Of a stretch of 64,000 bases of DNA, positions 56,868 through 64,000 are shown piece by piece; position 1 is the stretch's first letter; every line of letters begins with the position of its first letter. A program made the position numbers and the translations under genes. Below the pieces are notes generated by a model. That model was not told where the DNA came from and made no database searches. It worked only from the letters and a program-made list of their open reading frames with translations. Source of the stretch: Bacteroidales bacterium (lineage in GTDB: Bacteria > Bacteroidota > Bacteroidia > Bacteroidales > M50B96); the NCBI GenBank assembly GCA_021740905.1, contig JAIOYV010000023.1, positions 1 to 64,000 on the forward strand. Direction: 5' to 3'.

Positions 56868-59800
56868 CTACCTGCTTGGCAAACTAAACGAAAACCTGCT
56901 TCCTTTTCCCGGTTCGCTTTCAACCCAAAAGCGTCCCTGGTGGCGATCGATAAAATCGCGGCAAAGGTTCAGGCCCAAACCGGTACCTTTTTCGTTTTTC
57001 GTACCCCTTGTGCTTAAATTATTTTCTTTTGATAATATGGATTTAAGATTTTCTGGTGATAGGCCCATGCCCGTGTCTGAAATGGAAAATAGTGTTTCTG
57101 TATCAGATTCTGATGCCTGCATAGATATTTTGCCATTTTCAGGGGTGAATTTTATGGCATTTGATAGCAAATTCCTGATAATGGAGTTTAACATGTTTTC
57201 GTCGGCAAAAATGTGAATATCCGCCAGGACATCTGATTCAATCCTTATTTTTTTCGACTCGATGGCCATATAGGCAACCTGAAGATTGTAATCAATGATG
57301 TCTTCGAGATTGAGTTTTCTGGGTAGGTATTCAATTTTTCCCGATTGGCTCATTGCCCATTGGAGCAAATTATCCAACAAGTGATAGGTGTTTTCGGATA
57401 CTTCGTTAATCGTTTTTAGATTCGCTATCCTTTCCTTATCAGTCATCTGCTCGTATTCGTCCAACAGTAATTCCGAAAAACCCAGCAGCGAAGAAAAGGG
57501 TGACTTCAGGTCGTGCGAGATGATCGACAGAAATTTGTCCTTTGTTTCGTTCGATTCCTTTAGCTGTCCCTCAAACTCGACCCGGTCGGTAATATCATGG
57601 ATAATCAGAAAGTAAGCATCAGAATCATAGAGGCCGATACGACTGAAAAAAACCTCCACATTTCTAGTCGTATGGTTTTTCAGTTCAACGTTGCCCGTAA
57701 AATTCCCTTGCTTTTGATCATGCAGGTTATTGATTATTTCAATGGATTTACCGTCGGTGAATAGTTTGGCCAATTTCAAACCGGTAAGGGCTTGTTGCGG
57801 ATACCCTGTAAAATTCAAAGCGGCCTGGTTGCATTGAATAATTTTCAGCTCCAGCGAATCGGCCATCAACATTACGGCATTGCTGTTTTCCACCATTTGT
57901 TGGTAGCGTTTCTCGGAAGCTTCTAATTTCTCGGTTTTTTCTTTTACCATTTCTTCGAGGCGCAAGGTCCATATTCTTGAAGAGTAGTAGTAATAAAGCC
58001 ACCTTGCAATAAGCAAAAGCCCGGTAGCTATCAGCAATAAAAACCACCAGGTACGGTAAAAGGGTTTATCGATTTGAATGATAGGCGAGGCCTGGGCTTC
58101 GCCCCAAATACCAAAAGCATTCTTCGATTTCACCCAAAAGCGGTATTTTCCACTGGGCAAATTGGTATACGATTTTGTATTGTAAACCGGGAGTAATTCT
58201 TTGCTCCAGTCGTTGTCGAAGCCTTCCAGTTTTACCAAATACCGGATGGCGTTTTCGTTGATATATGATTTCGACGAGAAAGTAAAACTGAGGTTGTTGT
58301 TTCTGTGCGAAATACGGTTGCCGTTGGTAGTCGAAAGGTTGATGAGGTTGGCCTGGATGCTTTCAATTTTTACAGGCTTTGGTGATAAAATGGCATCTTG
58401 AAAGAGGTATTCCTGATTCAGCTTTGAAAGCCCCCTGTCACTACCAAACCATAAATTGCCTTGCGAGTCAACAATGCCTGCGCTCCTGTTGACTTCAACA
58501 CCCGAGAAACCGTTTTTTACAGTATGAAAAAGACTTTTATGCCCATTCCAGCAATACAATCCATTATCGGAGCCAAACCAGAGAATGCCATCCTTTTTTA
58601 TTATAAGGAACACCGGCCTGTCGTTTAGGTCTTCAATGAGATTGTATTTTACCAGGGAATCATTTTGAATGGTGTACAAGCCATCCAGTGTTCCGATTAG
58701 GGCTTCGCCGTTTTCGTCTTCATAAAAACTATAAATGCAATTGGCTTTTGGGTTGTTGTGGGCAAGATATTGGGTGATCCCATCTTTGTCGTATTTAAAA
58801 AGACCCGATCTAAAAGTGCCGATCATTAGTTCGCCATTACGATTTAAAAACAATTTACGAATGGTAATATTTCTGAACTTTTTTGTTAGCACATGGGGCA
58901 CGAGGGTTTTATCCGCATAAGTATAAATCCTTGAAAAGCCCGACACCCAAATTGTGCCGGCACTGTCAATGACGACTGAAGTAGTTTGGTCGTCACCATT
59001 CCGGGTGGAATCGACCCATGAAATTTCCCCTTCTTTTTCAATAACCCCAAAACCGAGTTGACTGCCAGCCAGGTAAATAGTGCCATCAATATCGTGGGCA
59101 ATATCCAATATCCTTGTGAGATTCCTTAGCGTGTAGGTAGTTTCAAATTCGATGGTACTAGTTACTTTCCCGTCCCAAAAGCTTAGGCCGGTATTATGGC
59201 CAAATACAAATTTGCCCGGAAGATATTCGTCGATGGCCGATACCTCATTGGATAATAATCCATTGTTTGAGTTGTAATTGGTAAACAGATTGATGGGTAT
59301 TTTACATACACCACGTGTTGAACATTGCCACAGGTTTTTTTCTTTGTCGGTGTATAGCGAACAAGCACCATCGGAAATAGCCCCATTTTTTATGCCTATG
59401 GTTGATATTTCTGATTTAGTGTGATCGTAATGCCAGGTCATTAGATTGTTGGCAAAATATAACCCGCCCAAATAATCGGGTTCTGCCACAAGAGGTTTGT
59501 TCAGTTCAAGAGTAAGGTCGGTCACATGATGCAAACTATCTTTTGAAAAGAAACTGATTGATTTCTTGTCAATCAACCAGATTTTTTCGTTTGACGACCC
59601 GGGTTGCTCAACTGTAAGCCCTAGTAATTTTGAGTTTGTTGAATGGAATGGATAGGTCGAAAAACCATTCGTGCCATATTTAAAAATACCTTTTTCTGAA
59701 GCTATCAAAATACCTTTCGATGTATTTTCAATGGCAAATATATTAGCCCCAACTTCTGACTTAGGGCTTACGTTCCATTTGTTCCCATCGAAATAATAAA

Positions 59801-60254
59801 GGCTTCTTTCATTGGTGCCTACAAAGCAAAGCGTGTCGTGGCCATCTATTAAAACCTCAAACGATTTAATCCCTTTTATTTTGAAAGCGGTATCGAGAGG
59901 GTGAAAGTCGTTCCATTTTTCATCAGAAAAAAAAGAAACATACAAAAAGGGGGACATGGCCACGGACCAGACTCCACCATCCTGATCTATCCGAAGCTTT
60001 TCAATGGACATATTCCGAAGGCCCTTTGTGGAGTAAAACGATGCCCAGTCAAGACCATCGTAGCGACTTAGGCCAATACGGGTGGCAAACCACATATCCC
60101 CATTTTTATCCTGGGCCACATCGTTTACATAAGAACTGATAAGGCCCGTGCTTTCGGTATAATGATGGGTCAATAAGGTTTGGGCAGAGAGCATTCCGCT
60201 CATCTGAAAAAAAATAAAAAGTATGAAAAGTATGAACCTTATATGATTTCCCAC
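56868..60254 (-). CDS. Large propeller/YYY/PAS sensor histidine kinase
   Basis: About 1128 aa from a GTG at 60254, chosen because it begins a signal peptide (GNHIRFILFILFIFFQMSGMLSAQ); an ATG 49 codons upstream (60401) would add a non-signal-like stretch. The periplasmic part holds Reg_prop beta-propeller repeats (NGDMWFATRIGLSRYDG, GILWFGSDNGLYCWNG, GNLWFGSDRGLSKLN) and a Y_Y_Y domain (VKLEGFDNDW...SGKYRFWVKSKN). After one membrane helix (WWFLLLIATGLLLIARWLYYY) come a PAS domain, HisKA with the phospho-accepting His in SIISHDLKSPFSSLLGFSELL-type H box, and HATPase with N box (RNLLSNAIKFTPENGK) and G boxes (DTGMGLS, GTGLGL). No receiver or AraC domain follows, unlike hybrid HTCS sensors of carbohydrate use, and no response regulator gene adjoins it. 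Confidence 0.88.
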   Translation of the reverse strand: MGNHIRFILFILFIFFQMSGMLSAQTLLTHHYTESTGLISSYVNDVAQDKNGDMWFATRIGLSRYDGLDWASFYSTKGLRNMSIEKLRIDQDGGVWSVAMSPFLYVSFFSDEKWNDFHPLDTAFKIKGIKSFEVLIDGHDTLCFVGTNERSLYYFDGNKWNVSPKSEVGANIFAIENTSKGILIASEKGIFKYGTNGFSTYPFHSTNSKLLGLTVEQPGSSNEKIWLIDKKSISFFSKDSLHHVTDLTLELNKPLVAEPDYLGGLYFANNLMTWHYDHTKSEISTIGIKNGAISDGACSLYTDKEKNLWQCSTRGVCKIPINLFTNYNSNNGLLSNEVSAIDEYLPGKFVFGHNTGLSFWDGKVTSTIEFETTYTLRNLTRILDIAHDIDGTIYLAGSQLGFGVIEKEGEISWVDSTRNGDDQTTSVVIDSAGTIWVSGFSRIYTYADKTLVPHVLTKKFRNITIRKLFLNRNGELMIGTFRSGLFKYDKDGITQYLAHNNPKANCIYSFYEDENGEALIGTLDGLYTIQNDSLVKYNLIEDLNDRPVFLIIKKDGILWFGSDNGLYCWNGHKSLFHTVKNGFSGVEVNRSAGIVDSQGNLWFGSDRGLSKLNQEYLFQDAILSPKPVKIESIQANLINLSTTNGNRISHRNNNLSFTFSSKSYINENAIRYLVKLEGFDNDWSKELLPVYNTKSYTNLPSGKYRFWVKSKNAFGIWGEAQASPIIQIDKPFYRTWWFLLLIATGLLLIARWLYYYYSSRIWTLRLEEMVKEKTEKLEASEKRYQQMVENSNAVMLMADSLELKIIQCNQAALNFTGYPQQALTGLKLAKLFTDGKSIEIINNLHDQKQGNFTGNVELKNHTTRNVEVFFSRIGLYDSDAYFLIIHDITDRVEFEGQLKESNETKDKFLSIISHDLKSPFSSLLGFSELLLDEYEQMTDKERIANLKTINEVSENTYHLLDNLLQWAMSQSGKIEYLPRKLNLEDIIDYNLQVAYMAIESKKIRIESDVLADIHIFADENMLNSIIRNLLSNAIKFTPENGKISMQASESDTETLFSISDTGMGLSPENLKSILSKENNLSTRGTKNEKGTGLGLNLCRDFIDRHQGRFWVESEPGKGSRFSFSLPSR

Positions 60255-60563
60255 CTTGTGAATTAGATTTCCCCTATTATACTTAACCGGAACAAAATAG
60301 GAAATTTCTAATGATAATTCCACTTCCTTTTGACCGACAGTTATTAATCTTTGACCAATACGAAGAAATGGGTTTTGTGTTTCGTGCTTCGTGTTCCACA
60401 TTTGGTGCGGTTAGGTAAGGATATTCGTGTTTCTATTGAATAATATATTTAGGATAATCAATCTAAACCTCACAACATGGCCAAATTTTAATTTTCAATC
60501 CATCAGCCCGAAACCCAAAGCACCGTCGTTTGATAAAGCTACGGATGGCAGGTGAAACCTTTA

Positions 60564-60588
60564 CCCTACGAAGCTTTAGCGTAGAAGG
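60564..60588. repeat. Palindromic intergenic sequence
   Basis: CCCTACG-AAGCTTTAG-CGTAGAAGGG: CTACG (60566-60570) pairs with CGTAG (60580-60584) around an AAGCTT core, with CCC/GGG flanks offset by two bases. It lies between the kinase start and the thioredoxin gene stop; it may serve as a transcript end structure for the thioredoxin gene or be a dispersed palindrome. Confidence 0.3.
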
Positions 60589-60598
60589 GCGAAACCGG

Positions 60599-61636
60599 TT
60601 ATTGAATTTTACTCTGAAACGATTGCCTGAAAGTCTCCCATTGATCGGTCTTGTATTTGTCTTCGCCGATGAAATAGAGAATAGGTTCGAGCCCTGTGGG
60701 GATCATGTATCCACTTATTTTGTTGATTATTTTTGATGTCTCGTCCAAATACAAAAGGGTAGGGTAAAACATTTCGCCGCCCAAAAGCGCAATGGGCAAT
60801 TGGTGTGGATAGTTTGGCACTTTCATTTCGTTGAAGAAGACCTGCTCGCCAATGGTAATGGTATCGGTGCGTTCGGCTTCAAGTTTTACTGCGTAAAATT
60901 TTTCATTGATGTATCCGGCAATTTCGGGATTGGTCAAGGTTGTTTTGTTCATTATTTCCGAGCCCCGGTTGAATTTTGAGTAAATATCGATCATTATTTT
61001 TTTGGGTTGGAGTTGGTTCAGCGCAAGGGCATCTTCAAAATTCATCCATTTAATCAATTCGGGCGGCGATTTCTTTTCCTGAAATACTTCGGCAAAGGCA
61101 AGTTTGAAATCGTCGAAGGGCGCCGATTTGTGGATCCGTTCGGCAAAATACACCAGCACAGGTTCAATTTTATCGGGGGTTAAATAGCCCGGCACCGGGT
61201 TCACGTTAAACTGGTCGTCGATGTAGACAATGGTGGGGTACGACATTTTGCCATGGAGCAATTGAACGGCCAGGTCGTGTGGCGGGCGTCGGCCTTCGCC
61301 TTTGTTTGTATATGTAGTCCCTTTGTACACCACTGAGTCTTTTCTTTCCGCATCGAACTTGACCGGGTAAAAATTCTGATTGATGTACCCGGCAATGGCA
61401 GGGTGCGAAAATGTTTCAGCATCCATTTTTTTGCACCAGCCGCACCAATCGGTGTACATATCAATCATTATTGTTTTGGGTTGCTGTTCCTGCAAGGCAA
61501 CCGCTTCCTCGAAAGTGTACCATTTGATTGGTGATTCTGTTGGCTGGACGGTGCTTTCAGCTCCGGCTTCTTGCTGTGCTTGTGAGATTTGACTCAAAAA
61601 AGCGACAATAACTAAAAATAATACGGCTTTTTTCAT
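60599..61636 (-). CDS. Secreted double-thioredoxin-like protein, second domain inactive
   Basis: A 345-aa protein with a signal peptide (MKKAVLFLVIVAFLSQISQAQ). Two similar thioredoxin-fold domains follow. Domain 1 (about 38-175) has an intact redox site YTDWCGWCKK (C65, C68). Domain 2 (about 196-340) repeats the same landmarks (FEDALALNQLQPKKIMIDIY, HPAIAGYINQNFY matched by NPEIAGYINEKFY, YPTLLYLDE) but has YSKFNRGSE where WCGWC should be, so it lacks both cysteines. It probably acts in the periplasm in thiol-disulfide exchange, with domain 2 used for binding. A DsbD-like gene lies 1.5 kb away at 63113 and could supply electrons. Confidence 0.82.
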   Translation of the reverse strand: MKKAVLFLVIVAFLSQISQAQQEAGAESTVQPTESPIKWYTFEEAVALQEQQPKTIMIDMYTDWCGWCKKMDAETFSHPAIAGYINQNFYPVKFDAERKDSVVYKGTTYTNKGEGRRPPHDLAVQLLHGKMSYPTIVYIDDQFNVNPVPGYLTPDKIEPVLVYFAERIHKSAPFDDFKLAFAEVFQEKKSPPELIKWMNFEDALALNQLQPKKIMIDIYSKFNRGSEIMNKTTLTNPEIAGYINEKFYAVKLEAERTDTITIGEQVFFNEMKVPNYPHQLPIALLGGEMFYPTLLYLDETSKIINKISGYMIPTGLEPILYFIGEDKYKTDQWETFRQSFQSKIQ

Positions 61637-61667
61637 GGCTGCTAAAATAGTGTGTTTGGGATGGATT

Positions 61668-62972
61668 TCAAAATATTGCGACTGTTGTGTTCCGATGTTG
61701 AGTGTCGGAGTGACTCCCAGTCATGCCTACACTCCGATTTCTCAACATTACAAACGGCGACAACACCAACAGCCCTAGCGATACAAAGCCAAGCGATGCA
61801 CCAAGCCCATATACATCGGCCAGCCAGCCGATAGTTGGGGCGATGATGGCAGCAAACACCGAAATGGCCTGCGACTCGACCGACAAAACAGTGGCCAGTA
61901 TTTTTTTGTCGAACATCTCGGTGACCAGCGAAATGCCAATGGGTTTGCGGAGATTTTCAATCAGGAATATGCCCGGGAAAATGATTACTGCCAGTAAGGG
62001 AAAATCGTACATATACAGGAAACCTGTGGCCATGCCCAAAATTAGCCCAAAGACTAAACTCAGATTGAGGGGTATGTGCAAGTTTCGGAACAGGTCGGCG
62101 AACCTGCCCGATCTCCGCGAAGCAAAAGAGGTAAGGAGGAAAATGAAAAAATAAACGATCCCTACCAGAATGGCCGACCTTTTATCTTCATTGAGGTACA
62201 ACAAAACAGGCAGCGAAAGGGCCAGGGTTTGGATTATGGGTTGAAGGAAATCTTTCGATGCCTTGTAATATCCACTGAACAACGACAGGCTGCCGAGTGC
62301 CCGAAACACTTCGCGCACCGAAAACGACCGACCTAGTTTTTGCACTACATCCTTAAAAGCCTGGTAGATCAGCTTTCGGTCGAAGGGGATTTTTTCGCCA
62401 TCCAGTTCTTTGGGATAGGAGATCATCAGCAATAAATCGAGGATGTAAGGAATGCCTGTGAACAGAAAAATCAGGCTATAGTTTCCTGAGTAAAAAACAA
62501 TGCCGGCTGCAATCAACGAGGAAATGGCCGACCCCATTTGCGACCACGAGCGGGTATGTCCGTAATAGTGCACCTTTTGGTTTTCCCAACCCTTCATGAT
62601 CAGGTATTCGAAAATCATGGCTTTGTGGGTGCCGGTGCGGAAAGCATCGCCAAATGAAAAGAAGAGCATGGCCAGCACAAACAAGGCAAATGACGACGAA
62701 AAATAGAAAATCAGGAAGGAAATGATGTAGGCCACAAACGACTGGATCATGGTTTTGCGGCGGCCCAACACATCGGCAATCACACCGGTTGGGATTTCCA
62801 GCACATTGGTCAGGATTTCACGGATGCTGTACAAAATTCCGATTTGCAGGAAGCTGACTCCTTTTTCAAGAAAGAACAAAATAAGGAAAGCCTCGAAAAA
62901 CTTCAGGTTTTTCAAGAACCCGTACGCGCAGAACTTGGCGTATTGCAGGTCTTTTTTAAAGGTCTTTGCCAT
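61668..62972 (-). CDS. Major facilitator superfamily transporter
   Basis: A 434-aa inner-membrane protein with about 12 hydrophobic segments. The loop after helix 2 has the MFS motif A variant GVIADVLGRRKTM, and a long central loop (SYPKELDGEKIPFDRKLIYQAFKDVVQKLGRS) separates the halves. The sequence resembles uncharacterised permease branches; the substrate cannot be read from it. Its own promoter (62996-63027) and the terminator at 63032-63055 separate it from the DsbD-like gene upstream. It lies 31 nt upstream of the thioredoxin gene in the same direction, so those two may be cotranscribed. Confidence 0.83.
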   Translation of the reverse strand: MAKTFKKDLQYAKFCAYGFLKNLKFFEAFLILFFLEKGVSFLQIGILYSIREILTNVLEIPTGVIADVLGRRKTMIQSFVAYIISFLIFYFSSSFALFVLAMLFFSFGDAFRTGTHKAMIFEYLIMKGWENQKVHYYGHTRSWSQMGSAISSLIAAGIVFYSGNYSLIFLFTGIPYILDLLLMISYPKELDGEKIPFDRKLIYQAFKDVVQKLGRSFSVREVFRALGSLSLFSGYYKASKDFLQPIIQTLALSLPVLLYLNEDKRSAILVGIVYFFIFLLTSFASRRSGRFADLFRNLHIPLNLSLVFGLILGMATGFLYMYDFPLLAVIIFPGIFLIENLRKPIGISLVTEMFDKKILATVLSVESQAISVFAAIIAPTIGWLADVYGLGASLGFVSLGLLVLSPFVMLRNRSVGMTGSHSDTQHRNTTVAIF

Positions 62973-62995
62973 GTTTGATTTCTGATGAATTTCAA

Positions 62996-63027
62996 CAAAA
63001 GTATAAAAGATAAGGAAGCAATAGCAA
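62996..63027 (-). promoter_or_regulatory. Promoter of the MFS gene
   Basis: Minus strand: TTG (63025-63027), 21 nt, TACTTTTG (62996-63003), about 25 nt before the ATG. Good fit to the Bacteroidota consensus. Confidence 0.55.
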
Positions 63028-63031
63028 ACAA

Positions 63032-63055
63032 AAAGCCCCGGTTTCCCGAGGCTTT
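63032..63055 (-). terminator. Terminator of the DsbD-like gene
   Basis: 10-bp stem (63032-63041 with 63046-63055, one G-T pair) and a 4-nt loop; on the minus strand the stem is followed by TTTTTGTTTG. It lies 58 nt after the stop codon. Confidence 0.75.
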
Positions 63056-63112
63056 ATTTATCATTCAAAGTTCAATCCCGCATGGGTGGGATTTCGCTAT
63101 GCTCAAAATCCT

Positions 63113-64000
63113 CTATGGGTGTCTTTTTTTAAACTCAGCCAACCCTTTATCCAGGAAATCCACAAATTCATCCACATCCAGATTGTAGCCTCGAGGTGTC
63201 ACTAAGCTTTCTTCGTTGTGGTCGAGGAGTACATAAAATGGCTGGGCGTTTACATTGTATTTGGTAATCTGAAGGTCGGCCAGTTTCTTGCCCAGGGTTT
63301 TCTTTATTTTTCCGTCGTACGTCGAAGTTATCCATTCTTCTTCGGGGAGTTTTATTTTTTTATCATCCACATAGAGAGCCACAACAACAAATTCGTTTCT
63401 GAGCCGCTTCAGTACTTTCGGATCGGACCACACATTGGCTTCCATTTCGCGGCAGTTCACACAACCATGCCCGGTAAAGTCGATAAACACGGGTTTGTTT
63501 TGTTTTTTGGCACAGGCAAGTGCCTGGTCGTAGTCGAAAAAACCTTCCAGCCCATGAGGCAGATGCAAATGATCGGCATACTTAGGTTTTTCGCAAAGAG
63601 CTTCTGGTCTTGAATTTTCAGAGCTACCTAAATTTCCACCATTTTCTTTAATGAAATCCTGCACCATAAAAGCATTTTCCCTGATCTCGCTACTTATATC
63701 AAAATCTTGTGTTGTTTGGGGTGGAAGGTAGCCCGACAATGCTTTCAGGGGTGCTCCCCACATACCAGGGATCAGGTAAATTACAAAGGTGAACGTAACA
63801 ATGGACATTAACAATCGGGGAACGCCAACATGAGGCAGGTCGCTGTCGTGCGAAAATTTCAGTTTTCCGAGAAGGTAGAAGCCCATCAAGGCAAAAATCA
63901 CAATCCAGAAAGCAAGGTATATTTCTCGGTCTAAGATTCCCCAATGGTAAGTTTGGTCGGCAATGCTCAGGAATTTTAAGCCAAGTGCCAATTCGAGGAA
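63113..64000 (-). CDS. DsbD-like thiol:disulfide interchange protein, C-terminal part
   Basis: The frame is open to the window edge, so only the last ~295 residues are seen. They begin in a membrane helix region (YHWGILDREIYLAFWIVIFALMGFYLLG, then LLMSIVTFTFVIYLIPGMWG) and end in a C-terminal thioredoxin-like domain with the redox motif GHGCVNCREME. This order matches the end of DsbD/ScsB-type proteins that carry electrons from cytoplasmic thioredoxin to periplasmic thiols. The domain has an extended insertion before a cis-Pro-like NAQPFYVLLD stretch, common in Bacteroidota versions. The start and transmembrane core lie outside the window. Confidence 0.85.
   Translation of the reverse strand, partial: FLELALGLKFLSIADQTYHWGILDREIYLAFWIVIFALMGFYLLGKLKFSHDSDLPHVGVPRLLMSIVTFTFVIYLIPGMWGAPLKALSGYLPPQTTQDFDISSEIRENAFMVQDFIKENGGNLGSSENSRPEALCEKPKYADHLHLPHGLEGFFDYDQALACAKKQNKPVFIDFTGHGCVNCREMEANVWSDPKVLKRLRNEFVVVALYVDDKKIKLPEEEWITSTYDGKIKKTLGKKLADLQITKYNVNAQPFYVLLDHNEESLVTPRGYNLDVDEFVDFLDKGLAEFKKRHP

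Noticed and set aside
61723-62154. 143-aa plus-strand frame within the MFS gene
   Set aside because: Antisense shadow; the minus-strand product has a consistent membrane-protein pattern.

Overview
The window looks like chromosomal DNA from a member of the Bacteroidota (Bacteroidales-like). The evidence is indirect but consistent. Several genes are preceded by the phylum's promoter type (TTG, 19-21 nt, TAnnTTTG). Three secreted proteins end in type IX secretion (T9SS) type A sorting domains. There are giant SprB-repeat proteins, a sdhCAB operon with a single di-haem membrane subunit, a YYY/propeller histidine kinase and a DUF4831-type lipoprotein. No rRNA, CRISPR array, complete transposon or phage module was found.

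Layout. 1-250: tandem 80-bp units carrying the 5' half of a tRNA-Val-like gene, read leftwards from a well-formed promoter. 349-1500: a ParA/ribbon-helix-helix partition-type pair flanked by two similar 34-bp AT-rich sites. 1.6-11.1 kb: housekeeping genes (folC, a T9SS-secreted beta-propeller protein, a 3-methyladenine glycosylase, sdhCAB, two overlapping aminopeptidase P genes). 11.1-11.8 kb: a long AT-rich leader. 11.8-46.2 kb: two adjacent giant genes of 5351 and 6102 codons that fill more than half the window. 46.3-54.1 kb: omega-amidase-like hydrolase, NADP-isocitrate dehydrogenase, a degenerate Hpt-like protein, a POT peptide transporter, NAD(P)HX repair enzyme and a DUF4831-like lipoprotein. 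54.2-54.7 kb: wreck of a toxin-antitoxin pair and a small palindrome. 54.8-56.7 kb: ECF sigma factor, probable membrane anti-sigma factor and a divergent small exported protein. 56.9-64 kb: a large sensor kinase, a double-thioredoxin protein, an MFS permease and the 3' part of a DsbD-like protein.

The outstanding system is the giant gene pair. Both products have signal peptides, dozens of SprB-type repeats with two Cys each (about 61 in the first, about 40 in the second) and a C-terminal YPNP-type T9SS sorting domain, so they should be very long surface or released adhesins. The first contains a higher-order repeat of exactly 675 bp (three 75-aa repeats) across seven copies. The second starts with alternating jelly-roll and CARDB-like modules. 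Both carry a ~140-aa guest domain (six copies in all) inserted at two different places of the SprB fold; where it sits near the C-terminal strand of the host repeat, an extra Cys pair is present. No T9SS machinery gene or SprF/PorP-type partner is nearby.

All functional names come from reading motifs by eye; no database search was possible.
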